64,000 bases of DNA from CAWCFV01 sp963794995 (lineage in GTDB: Bacteria; Actinomycetota; Actinomycetes; JACCUZ01): assembly GCA_963794995.1 (NCBI GenBank), contig CAWCFV010000002.1:2852001-2916000 (forward strand). Direction: 5' to 3'. Positions 40,646 through 48,394 of the stretch are shown one piece after another; positions within the stretch are counted from its first letter, which is position 1, and every line of letters begins with the position of its first letter. The translations under genes and the position numbers were made by a program. The notes below the pieces were generated by a model. That model saw only the letters and a program-made list of their open reading frames with translations, did no database searches and was not told where the DNA came from.

Positions 40646-41928
40646 CCGACGTGCGCGCCCGGTTCGACGACGCGGGGTCCATGGGGTACCTCGTGGTGGT
40701 CGTCGCGGCCGGGCTGCTCGCGGTCGCCTCGGTCGTGGTGACCGCGTCCCCCGGTGGGCTGGTCGACGTCCAGGTCGCCGTCGGCTTCGCGGCCTTCATC
40801 GCGCTCGGCGAGCTCGTGCGGATCACCCTTCCGGGCGGACGGGACTCGGCCCCGCTCGCGACCGCCGGGGCCCTGGCCTACGTCCTGCTCACGACCTTCG
40901 CGGACCGTCCCGCCGAGCACGGCGCGCTGCAGGTGGTGGCCGTGGCGGTGGTCGCCATGCTCGCCGGGGTGGCGCCGCACGCCGTCGCCGGGCGGGCGCC
41001 CCGGGTCGACAGCCTGGCCCGGCGGCTGCTCGTGATCGGGATCTCGGCGGCGGTGTTCCGGGGGACCGACCTCGACCAGGCGGTGGAGCGGTTCCAGGAC
41101 GCCGCGCTGGCGCTGGTCCTGGTGGCCGTCGTCGTCCTCGGCCTCGTCGTCGACGCGGTGCTGGCGGCCGCCGTCCGGGCCGGCGAGGACCGGGCCCCGT
41201 TCAGCGCCGTGCTGCGCAACGAGGTGCGTGCCCAGGCCGGGATCGGCTCGGCGATCGGTGCCACCGGCGCCCTGATCGCGCTGGCCGCCACGATCATGGG
41301 CTACTGGGCGCTGCCGGTCTTCGTGGTGCCGCTGCTGCTCACGCAGTTCTCCTTCCGCCGCTACTCCGCGGTGCGCGAGTCGTCGCTGCAGACCATCCGG
41401 GCGCTCTCGCGGGTCACCGAGCTCGGGGGGTACACCGAGTCCGGCCACTCGCGGCGGGTCAGCGCGATGGCGGTCGCGGTCGGCCGTGAGCTCGGCATGA
41501 GCGACGCCGACCTGCGCGACCTCGAGTACGCCGCTCTCATGCACGACATCGGCCAGCTGTCGCTGGCCGAGCCGATCCCGGGGGGAGCGACGGTCGTCGC
41601 GGCGCCCGCCGACCAGGCCCGCATCGCCCGGCTCGGCGCCGACGTGATCCGGCAGACCGGTGTGCTCGACGGCGTGGCGTCGATCGTCGCGCAGCAGGCG
41701 GAGCCGTACCGCCGGGCGCACGACGTGCGGCGCCGCGAGGTACCGCTGGCGGCCCGGATCATCAAGGCGGTCAACGCCTACGACGACCTGGTCGGCGACT
41801 CGTTCGAGATCCGGAGCCGGCTCGACGCGCTCGAGCGGCTGCGGCTCGGGATGGCCTACGAGTACGACCCGATGGTGGTGGAGTCCCTCTCGCAGACGGT
41901 CGAGCGCACCGCCCGCCTGGGCGTCTGA
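40642..41928 (+). CDS. Second membrane HD-domain protein, degenerate HD-GYP
   Basis: A 428-residue protein built like its neighbour: an N-terminal membrane region (YLVVVVAAGLLAVASVVVTA, VVAVAVVAMLAGVAPHAVAG, ALALVLVAVVVLGLVVDAV, LALAATIMGYWALP) and a C-terminal HD domain (SGHSRRVSAMAVAVG, ALMHDIGQLSLAEP). The HHExxDGxGYP block is missing, replaced by IVAQQAEPYRRAHDVRRREV. It may be catalytically altered and act as a partner or receptor. GTG start overlaps the HD-GYP stop (GTGA), so the two are made together. Confidence 0.83.
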   Translation: MTDVRARFDDAGSMGYLVVVVAAGLLAVASVVVTASPGGLVDVQVAVGFAAFIALGELVRITLPGGRDSAPLATAGALAYVLLTTFADRPAEHGALQVVAVAVVAMLAGVAPHAVAGRAPRVDSLARRLLVIGISAAVFRGTDLDQAVERFQDAALALVLVAVVVLGLVVDAVLAAAVRAGEDRAPFSAVLRNEVRAQAGIGSAIGATGALIALAATIMGYWALPVFVVPLLLTQFSFRRYSAVRESSLQTIRALSRVTELGGYTESGHSRRVSAMAVAVGRELGMSDADLRDLEYAALMHDIGQLSLAEPIPGGATVVAAPADQARIARLGADVIRQTGVLDGVASIVAQQAEPYRRAHDVRRREVPLAARIIKAVNAYDDLVGDSFEIRSRLDALERLRLGMAYEYDPMVVESLSQTVERTARLGV

Positions 41929-42449
41929 CGGCGCCGGGCTCCGGCCGTCACCAGCAGCAGGCCGACGCCGGCCGCGACCAGCACGTCTCCCGGGCTGACC
42001 ACCTGTGGCCGCAGCGGTAGGGCCACCGGGATGACGTCGCCGAGCCGCGGGAGGCGCGTGCCTGCCCTCATCGGCTCGCGCAGGGCGTCGGCCGGCAGCC
42101 GCAGCTCCGCGCGGCTGAGGCCGGCCCGGGCCGCGGCGTCGACCGACACCGGCATCGCCGCGTTCGCCGTGACGACCGCGACGTTGAGCAGCAGGCCGAG
42201 GGCGATCAGGGGCACCCCGGGCAGGCGGGCGTTGCCCGCGAGGAAGAGACCCACGAGCACCGTCGTGGCCACGAGAGCGACGATCCGCGCCGCGCCGGAG
42301 CCGGGAGCCAGCGCCGACGTGGCCAGCTGCACGGCCGCGGCGAGCACGAGCAGGCGGACCGCGCGCAGCCGGATGTGGGCGAGTCGCCCCGGTCCGGTGA
42401 CCACCGTCACCGCCAGGGCGGCCGCCGCGACGAGGAGCACCAGGACCAC
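41856..42449 (-). CDS. DUF5317 membrane protein
   Basis: A 197-residue protein with about five helices (VVLVLLVAAAALAVTVVTG, RLLVLAAAVQLATSAL, IVALVATTVLVGLFLAG, VPLIALGLLLNVAVVTANA) and the conserved GDVIPVALPLRPQVVSPGDV, then LVAAGVGLLLV, characteristic of DUF5317. Function unknown. The C-terminal 25 residues overlap the 3' end of the HD gene on the opposite strand by 73 bp; that tail is not conserved-looking and may simply be read-through to the next stop. Confidence 0.75.
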   Translation of the reverse strand: MVLVLLVAAAALAVTVVTGPGRLAHIRLRAVRLLVLAAAVQLATSALAPGSGAARIVALVATTVLVGLFLAGNARLPGVPLIALGLLLNVAVVTANAAMPVSVDAAARAGLSRAELRLPADALREPMRAGTRLPRLGDVIPVALPLRPQVVSPGDVLVAAGVGLLLVTAGARRRQTPRRAVRSTVCERDSTTIGSYS

Positions 42450-42499
42450 CCCGTTAGTCTCGCCTGCCGGACCGCCGACGCCTGGGAGGCCGACCCCCC

Positions 42500-43840
42500 G
42501 TGTTCGAGACCGTGCTCGTCGCCAACCGAGGCGAGATCGCTCGCCGCATCATCAGGACCGTCCAGCGGATGGGGCTGCGCGCAGTGGCCGTGCACTCCGA
42601 CGTGGACGCCGGCCTGCCGTACGTGCACGAGGCGGACGACGCGGTCGCCATCGGCGCTGCGGCGCCGGCGGCGAGCTACCGCAACGCCGACGCCGTCCTC
42701 GAGGCGGCGCGCCAGTCGGGGGCGCAGGCCGTGCACCCGGGGTACGGGTTCCTCGCCGAGGACGCCGGGTTCGCCCGTCGGGTCCGCGAGGCGGGCCTGG
42801 TGTGGGTCGGGCCGCCCGCCGAGGCCATCGAGGCCATGGGTGACAAGATCCGGGCCCGCAACCTGGTCGCCGCCGCCGGCGTGCCGGTCTCCCGCGGGAC
42901 CACCGAGCCGGTCCCCGACGCCGAGTCCGCCGTCGAGGCGGCCCGGGACATCGGCTACCCGGTGATGGTCAAGGCCTCGGCCGGAGGCGGCGGCATGGGG
43001 ATGGCCGTCGCCGCCGACGAGGCCGCCCTGCGCACCGAGGTGGACCGGGTGCGGGCCTTCGCCGAACGGATGTTCGGCGACCCGGCCGTCCTCGTGGAGC
43101 GCTTCTTCGCGCGCGTCCGGCACGTCGAGGTGCAGGTCCTCGGGCTGGCCGACGGCCGGGTGGTGGCGCTGGGCGAGCGGGACTGCTCGGTGCAGCGGCG
43201 CAACCAGAAGCTGGCCGAGGAGACCCCCTCGCCGGCCGTCACGCCGGTCCTGCGCGAGCAGCTGTTCACGGCGGCGGTCCGGGCGGCCGAGGCGGTGGGC
43301 TACCGCAACGCCGGCACCGTCGAGTGCCTGCTGGACGTGGACAGCGGGGAGGTCGTCTTCCTCGAGATGAACACCCGCCTGCAGGTCGAGCACCCGATCA
43401 CCGAGATGGTCACCGGGCTGGACCTCGTCGAGCAGCAGCTGCTCGTCGCGGCCGGCAGGCCCGTGACCTTCGACCCCGACGCGGTGCGCGCGGTCGGCCA
43501 CGCCATCGAGCTGAGGGTGAACGCCGAGGACCCGGTGCGCTTCTTCCCGGGGCCCGGCGCCATCACCGCCTGGGAGGAGCCATCCGGGGAGGGGGTACGG
43601 GTCGACAGCGGGTACGCGAAGGGCACCACCGTCACCCCCCACTACGACTCGCTGATGGCCAAGGTCGTCGTGCACGGGGCGGACCGGGCGCAGGCCCTGG
43701 AGCGGGCCCGGGCCGCGGTGGCCGCCTTCCGCGTCGAGGGGCCGAAGTGCAACCTGCCGTTCTTCGCCGAGCTGCTGGAGAACCCCGAGTTCGTCTCCGG
43801 CCGGTACGACACCGGGATCGTGGCCCGGATGCGGGCCTGA
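42500..43840 (+). CDS. Stand-alone biotin carboxylase, AccC-type
   Basis: A 446-residue ATP-grasp biotin carboxylase. Landmarks are ETVLVANRGEIARRIIRTVQ, HPGYGFLAEDAGFA, the ATP loop KASAGGGGMGMAVA, RDCSVQRRNQKLAEETPS and LEMNTRLQVEHPITEMVTG. It has no fused biotinyl domain. A biotinylated single-domain protein is encoded 81 bp downstream and is its obvious carrier, but no carboxyltransferase is in the window, so the substrate (acetyl-CoA, propionyl-CoA or other) is unknown. GTG start; divergent from the DUF5317 gene. Confidence 0.93.
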   Translation: MFETVLVANRGEIARRIIRTVQRMGLRAVAVHSDVDAGLPYVHEADDAVAIGAAAPAASYRNADAVLEAARQSGAQAVHPGYGFLAEDAGFARRVREAGLVWVGPPAEAIEAMGDKIRARNLVAAAGVPVSRGTTEPVPDAESAVEAARDIGYPVMVKASAGGGGMGMAVAADEAALRTEVDRVRAFAERMFGDPAVLVERFFARVRHVEVQVLGLADGRVVALGERDCSVQRRNQKLAEETPSPAVTPVLREQLFTAAVRAAEAVGYRNAGTVECLLDVDSGEVVFLEMNTRLQVEHPITEMVTGLDLVEQQLLVAAGRPVTFDPDAVRAVGHAIELRVNAEDPVRFFPGPGAITAWEEPSGEGVRVDSGYAKGTTVTPHYDSLMAKVVVHGADRAQALERARAAVAAFRVEGPKCNLPFFAELLENPEFVSGRYDTGIVARMRA

Positions 43841-43921
43841 GCCGGAGGGCCGCTGACGGGTCCTGTGGTTGGATGCCGAACCGGCGGTGACATCGCCGTA
43901 CGCAGCGAGAGGAGAGCCCCC

Positions 43922-44137
43922 GTGGCGAAGGAAGTTCGGGCCGAGATGGTGGCGAACGTCTGGAAGATCGTGGTCGCGGAGGGTGACACTGTCGCGGACG
44001 GGGACACCCTGGTGATCCTCGAGTCCATGAAGATGGAGATCCCGGTCCTCGCCGAGCAGGACGGCAAGGTCAGCGCGCTGCACGTCGCCGAGGGCGACGT
44101 CGTGCAGGAGGGTGACGTGATCGCCGTCCTCGAGTAG
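43922..44137 (+). CDS. Biotinylated single-domain protein (TB7.3-like)
   Basis: A 71-residue biotinyl/lipoyl domain. The biotin lysine is K37 in LESMKMEIPV. The protein is the whole domain and nothing more, matching mycobacterial TB7.3 (Rv3221c), also encoded near sigH. It begins VAKEVRAEMVANVWKIVVAE. With the upstream biotin carboxylase it could form a two-part carboxyl-carrier module. GTG start behind GAGAGGAGAGC. Confidence 0.93.
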   Translation: MAKEVRAEMVANVWKIVVAEGDTVADGDTLVILESMKMEIPVLAEQDGKVSALHVAEGDVVQEGDVIAVLE

Positions 44138-44222
44138 CCCGGCGGCCTGCGGGGGAGCCCGGTCCCGCCCACGGACCGGATGCCCGGGCCGAACCCGCTC
44201 AAGGTGGCCCGTGAGGGGCCCG

Positions 44223-45326
44223 ATGCACACCCTTGTGACTGGTTCGGAACTGTTGTCGGTCGTGCCCTTCCTCCGTGCGCTGAGCGAGGTGGGTGGCTCG
44301 GACCTGCACATCAAGGTGGGCTCACCTCCCCGGGTGCGCATCGACGGCCGCCTGCGCAAGCTGCAGGCGCCGAACCTGACGCCCAGCGACACCGAGTACA
44401 TGGTGTCCGAGGTGCTGCGCGAGGACCTGGTCGCCGAGTTCAGCTCGACGAACGAGGCCGACTTCGCCTACTCCGTCCCGGGGCTCGGACGGTTCCGCGT
44501 CAACGCGTTCCGCTCGCGCGGCTCCGCCGGCATGGTGTTCCGCCGGGTCAGCGTCGGGGCGATCCCGTTGGACGAGCTCGGCCTCCCGCCCGTCATCAGC
44601 GCGCTGGCCATGGAGCCGCGCGGCCTGGTCCTCGTGACCGGACCGACCGGGTCCGGCAAGACGACGACCCTCGCCGGGATGATCGACCAGATCAACAACA
44701 ACCGCGAGTGCCATGTCGTGACCATCGAGGACCCGATCGAGGTCCTGCACTTCGACAAGCTCTCGATGATCAACCAGCGCGAGGTGCGTCTCGACACCGC
44801 GGACTTCGGGGTCGCTCTGCGGGCCGCGATGCGCCAGGACCCGGACGTCATCCTGGTCGGCGAGATGCGCGACCACGAGACGGTGAAGGCGGCGCTGGCC
44901 GCCTCCGAGACCGGCCACTTCGTCATGTCGACCCTGCACACCACCGACGCGCAGGAGACCATCACCCGCGTCATCGACTTCTTCCCGCCGCACGAGCAGA
45001 AGCAGGTCCGGCTCTCGCTGGCCGGGGCGCTGCGCGGCATCATCTGCCAGCGGCTGGTCCCGCGGGCCGACGGGCAGGGGCGCTGCGTGACGATGGAGGT
45101 CTGCGTCGCCACCGGCCGCGTCGCCGACGCGATCGCCGACCCGGACAAGACCGGGACCATCGGCGAGCTGATCAAGGACGGCGCCTACTACGGGATGCAG
45201 ACCTTCGACCAGCACCTGGTCGCCCTGATCCGCGACGGCGTCATCACGCTCGACGCCGCGATGGCTGCGTCGTCCAGCCCGCACGACCTCACCGTCGAGC
45301 TGCGGCGCCTCGGCCTGGTCGCCTGA
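44223..45326 (+). CDS. PilT-type twitching/retraction ATPase
   Basis: A 367-residue secretion ATPase of the PilT family that powers pilus retraction. The N-terminal domain has GGSDLHIKVGSPPRVRIDGR. Walker A is GPTGSGKTTT, the Asp box is TIEDPIEVLH, Walker B is DPDVILVGEMRD, and the His box is STLHTTDAQETI; the C-terminal MQTFDQHLVALIRDG is PilT-like. No pilB, pilC or pilin genes are in the window, so it is an orphan here. The ATG at 44223 has GAGGGG upstream; a GTG 12 nt earlier is possible. Confidence 0.92.
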   Translation: MHTLVTGSELLSVVPFLRALSEVGGSDLHIKVGSPPRVRIDGRLRKLQAPNLTPSDTEYMVSEVLREDLVAEFSSTNEADFAYSVPGLGRFRVNAFRSRGSAGMVFRRVSVGAIPLDELGLPPVISALAMEPRGLVLVTGPTGSGKTTTLAGMIDQINNNRECHVVTIEDPIEVLHFDKLSMINQREVRLDTADFGVALRAAMRQDPDVILVGEMRDHETVKAALAASETGHFVMSTLHTTDAQETITRVIDFFPPHEQKQVRLSLAGALRGIICQRLVPRADGQGRCVTMEVCVATGRVADAIADPDKTGTIGELIKDGAYYGMQTFDQHLVALIRDGVITLDAAMAASSSPHDLTVELRRLGLVA

Positions 45327-45341
45327 CGGCGAAGGACCGGG

Positions 45342-45530
45342 TCAGCCGGTCCGCACCCCGTGCTCGACGCAGCGCGCCTCCCAGCCGCGGGGCATCACCT
45401 GCACGACCATCCGGCGCCGGCACCTGCCGCAGTATCGAGGCGGTTCGAGCTGGCGCCGCTCCGCGCACGCGCCGTGGTCGCCGGTGGTGGCGTCCCCGCA
45501 CTGCTCGCACCAGGTGCTGTCCTCGACCAC
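45342..45530 (-). CDS. Biotin synthase auxiliary protein (BsaP)-like
   Basis: A 62-residue cysteine-rich protein: WCEQCGDATTGDHGACAERR, then LEPPRYCGRCRRRMVVQVMP and GWEARCVEHG. The LEPPRYCxxCRRRMVVQVxPxGWxARCxxHG block matches BsaP, a small actinobacterial protein required by BioB and normally encoded next to bioB. Here bioB is about 17 kb away. The metal or cluster site would be formed by the CxxC pairs. GTG start; it overlaps no other gene and converges on pilT. Confidence 0.78.
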   Translation of the reverse strand: MVEDSTWCEQCGDATTGDHGACAERRQLEPPRYCGRCRRRMVVQVMPRGWEARCVEHGVRTG

Positions 45531-45549
45531 GGCCCGTAGGCTAACCACG

Positions 45550-45927
45550 GTGCACGTGCAACCAGGCGCCCAGGGGCGCGTCGGGCACACCGTGTCGCCC
45601 CAGGACACCGCCCGGGCGCTCGGCAGCGGTGACCTCGACGTCCTCGCCACCCCCCGGCTGCTCGCCTGGTGCGAGGCCGCGACCGTCGCGGCGCTGGCGG
45701 ACTCGCTGGACGCCGGACAGGCGTCGGTCGGCACCCGGGTCGAGCTGACCCACCAGCGGGCCTCGCGGGTCGGCGCGGCGGTCGTGGTGCGCGCCGACCT
45801 CGTCCATGTCGACGGCCGGCTGCTCCGCTTCGACGTCGCCGCCGAGGACGCCGAGGGGGTCCTGCTGGCCCACGGTGCCGTCACCCGGGTCGTCGTCGAC
45901 CGGGAGCGCTTCCTCGGCCGGCTCTGA
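45550..45927 (+). CDS. Hotdog-fold thioesterase, FlK-like
   Basis: A 125-residue single-hotdog protein. Visible pieces are GRVGHTVSPQDTARALGSGD, VLATPRLLAWCEAATVAALA, TRVELTHQRASRVGAAVVVR and FDVAAEDAEGVLLAHGAVTR. The arrangement resembles fluoroacetyl-CoA thioesterase-like proteins, which hydrolyse short acyl-CoA; the exact substrate is unknown. The GTG start is only 19 bp from the divergent BsaP-like start, so the two promoters must overlap. Confidence 0.82.
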   Translation: MHVQPGAQGRVGHTVSPQDTARALGSGDLDVLATPRLLAWCEAATVAALADSLDAGQASVGTRVELTHQRASRVGAAVVVRADLVHVDGRLLRFDVAAEDAEGVLLAHGAVTRVVVDRERFLGRL

Positions 45928-45954
45928 CCCGGTCCGCCGGCCACGGCGCGCGGG

Positions 45955-46452
45955 TCAGAGGTCGAGACGGTAGGTGAGCAGCAGGGTCTCGGGCGCGGGG
46001 TACCAGTCGCGGTCCGGGGTGCGCGCGAAGCCCAGCCGCTCGTAGAGCCGGTGCGCACCGTGCATCGCCGGCAGCGTGCTGAGGACCACGCCCCGGCATC
46101 CGTCGGCCCGCGCCCGGTCCAGGCACCACCGGGTGAGGGCGTCGCCCACCCCGCGTCCACGGGCGTGCGCGGCGACGGCGAGCATCCGGAACTCGGCCTC
46201 GCCGGGACCGGACACCTCGGCCCACGGCGTGCCCGCCCGGGCGAACGTCACGGTCCCGAGCAGCGTGCCGTCGTCGTCGACGGCGACCACCAGCTGGGCC
46301 TCGCGGGCCCGGTCCTCGGCGGCGAGGAGCTCGCTGCGGTAGCCGTCCTCCGCCTCGCCCAGGTAGCCGTCGTGGTCGTAGGCCGCGAGCGTGAGCCGAC
46401 CCACGGCGTCGAGCTCGGCCGGGTCCGACGGGTCGACTGGGCGGAGGATCAC
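45955..46452 (-). CDS. GNAT-family N-acetyltransferase
   Basis: A 165-residue GNAT protein. The acetyl-CoA loop is VAAHARGRGVGDALTRW (motif A, RGRGVG). Strands include VVAVDDDGTLLGTVTFAR and the C-terminal HGAHRLYERLGFARTPDRDW. The acceptor substrate is unknown. It appears monocistronic and precedes, on the same strand but further upstream, the sugar transporter operon whose last gene ends at 46502. Confidence 0.86.
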   Translation of the reverse strand: MILRPVDPSDPAELDAVGRLTLAAYDHDGYLGEAEDGYRSELLAAEDRAREAQLVVAVDDDGTLLGTVTFARAGTPWAEVSGPGEAEFRMLAVAAHARGRGVGDALTRWCLDRARADGCRGVVLSTLPAMHGAHRLYERLGFARTPDRDWYPAPETLLLTYRLDL

Positions 46453-46501
46453 CCGGCGAGCGTAGGCCGGTACGCCGTCGCCGGGTCGTCGAGCCTGGAA
46501 G

Positions 46502-47398
46502 TCACTTCCCGACGCCCTCGGTGAGGCCGCGCAGGAACTGCCGTTGGCCCACGAGGAACATCACGATCATCGGCAGCGCGGCCATCGTGAGCCCGGCGAA
46601 GACGACCGGCCAGTCGGTGGTCAGCCTGCTCTGCATGCTCACCAGCCCGACCGGGAGCGTCTTCAGCCCGTCGTCGCTGATGAAGGCCAGGGCGAACACG
46701 AACTCGTTCCACGCGAAGAGAGCCTGCAGGAGCGCGGCGGACACGAGGATCGGTCGACACATCGGCAGGATGATGCGCCAGAAGATCTGGCCGGGACCGG
46801 CCCCGTCGATCTTGGCGGCCTCGTCGACCTCCAAGGGCAGGTCGATCATGTAGGCCCGGATGAGGAACGTCGTGAACGGCACGCGGAAGGCCGTGTACAG
46901 GATGATCAGCGCCCAGTAGGTGTTGAACAGCTCCAGGCTCTGCAGGAGGCGGAACAGGGGCACCAGCGCGACGGTCGGCGCAAGCATCAGCCCGCCGAGG
47001 ATCAGGAGCAGGATGCCCTGTCCGAACGGCAGCTGGAGCCGGGTCAGCCCGTACGCCGCCCAGGCACTGACCAGTGTCGTGGTCACCACACTCGCGGCGG
47101 TCACCACGAGGCTGTTCCCCAGGTACTTGAGGACGCCTTGCTCCCAGGCAGCCTGGTAGTTCTCCCAACGCAGGGCACCGGGCAGGCCGAACGGGTCCCC
47201 GAAGACCTCCTGGTTGGTCTTGAAGCCGCTCAGGATCATCCACAGCAGCGGGTAGACGATCGCGACGACCAGCCCGGCCAGCGCCCCCCAGACCAGCAGG
47301 CGAACGACCACACGGAACAGGACCCAGCCAGGGGAGGGTGCAGGTCGCGCAGGGCGTGCGACGAGGGCGGTTCCCGTGGCGGTCACGTCGCCGCTCAC
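46502..47398 (-). CDS. ABC sugar transporter permease, MalG type
   Basis: A 298-residue permease of the CUT1 carbohydrate ABC family, six helices. The ATPase-docking EAA loop is EVDEAAKIDGAGPGQIFWRI. The N-terminus has a 30-residue polar extension. The GTG start overlaps the stop of the MalF-type gene (GTGA). It is the last gene of the six-gene kinase/SIS/transporter operon. No ATPase is encoded, so it probably uses a shared MsiK-like ATPase elsewhere. Confidence 0.9.
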   Translation of the reverse strand: MSGDVTATGTALVARPARPAPSPGWVLFRVVVRLLVWGALAGLVVAIVYPLLWMILSGFKTNQEVFGDPFGLPGALRWENYQAAWEQGVLKYLGNSLVVTAASVVTTTLVSAWAAYGLTRLQLPFGQGILLLILGGLMLAPTVALVPLFRLLQSLELFNTYWALIILYTAFRVPFTTFLIRAYMIDLPLEVDEAAKIDGAGPGQIFWRIILPMCRPILVSAALLQALFAWNEFVFALAFISDDGLKTLPVGLVSMQSRLTTDWPVVFAGLTMAALPMIVMFLVGQRQFLRGLTEGVGK

Positions 47399-48282
47399 AG
47401 CGCCAGCCGCCGGCGACGCGAGACCGCGATCTGCAGGGCTGCGATGGAGAACGTGATCACGAAGATGACCGTGGCGATGGTCGCGGCGTAGCCCATGTCG
47501 TCCTCGAAGAAGGCCTTGCGGTAGAGCCAGGTGCCGAGCACCTGGCTGGAGTTGTCCGGTCCGCCGGCGGTCATGACCATGACCTCGTTGAAGACGAGGA
47601 ACGCTCCCGAGATGGTCAGGATCACGAGGAGGGTGGTCATCTCGCGGACCATGGGAACCGTGATCGTGAAGAACGTGCGCACCTGACCGGCGCCGTCGAT
47701 GCGGGCGGCCTCGTAGTACTCCCGTGGGATCCGCTGGATCGCGACCACGAACAGCACAGCCGTGTAGCCGATCGACTGCCACTGGCTCATCGCGATGATG
47801 CTCCAGATGGCGGTGCTCTGCTCGCCCAACCACGCGTGCTTCCACGAGTCGAGCCCGACAGCGTCCAGGAACCGGTTGAGCAGCCCGATCTGGGGGTTGT
47901 AGACGAAGCTGAACAGGATGCCCGCCACTGTGATCGACATCGTCGCGGGGATGAAGTAGATCGTTCGCAACCAGCCCCTCAGGCGCTGGCGCACGAGCTC
48001 CTCCAGGACGGCGGCGAGGACGAGAGCGAGTCCGACCTGGAAGACCAGCGACACCACGGCGTAGGCGGTGTTGTTGAACAGGGCCCGCCAGAAGACCGAG
48101 TCCTCAAGCGCCGTCCGGTAGTTGTCGAGTCCGATGAAGATCGGATTGGGCGCGAAAGCGTTCCAGGAGTAGAAGCTCAGACGGATGTTCTCGATGACCG
48201 GGTAGTACACGAACACCGCGAGCAGCACCACGGCGGGGAGGACCCATGTCCAGGTCCGCCACCTGTCGAGCAGTCGTGCCAT
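47395..48282 (-). CDS. ABC sugar transporter permease, MalF type
   Basis: A 295-residue CUT1 permease with six helices and EAA loop YYEAARIDGAGQVRTFFTIT. It begins ARLLDRWRTWTWVLPAVVLL and is the usual inner-membrane partner of the MalG-type protein. The gap of 112 bp to the binding-protein gene upstream holds a long imperfect hairpin that may lower permease expression relative to the binding protein. Confidence 0.9.
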   Translation of the reverse strand: MARLLDRWRTWTWVLPAVVLLAVFVYYPVIENIRLSFYSWNAFAPNPIFIGLDNYRTALEDSVFWRALFNNTAYAVVSLVFQVGLALVLAAVLEELVRQRLRGWLRTIYFIPATMSITVAGILFSFVYNPQIGLLNRFLDAVGLDSWKHAWLGEQSTAIWSIIAMSQWQSIGYTAVLFVVAIQRIPREYYEAARIDGAGQVRTFFTITVPMVREMTTLLVILTISGAFLVFNEVMVMTAGGPDNSSQVLGTWLYRKAFFEDDMGYAATIATVIFVITFSIAALQIAVSRRRRLAL

Positions 48283-48317
48283 GTCGGTGCTCCTTGCGCG
48301 TGTCGTCGTGCGGCCTG

Positions 48318-48360
48318 TCCGGGCCCGGCACCGTTCGACAGGAACGGCACCGGACCCGGG
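48318..48360 (-). terminator. Imperfect hairpin between binding-protein and permease genes
   Basis: CCGTTC and GAACGG form a perfect inner stem around GACAG. The stem continues outward with about ten more pairs interrupted by three mismatches. Its place, between the end of the binding-protein gene and the start of the MalF-type gene, matches the mRNA-stabilising or attenuating hairpins known between malE and malF type genes. Confidence 0.5.
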
Positions 48361-48394
48361 TCGGACTCTTCGACCGGCCTGCCCGTCGACCGGG

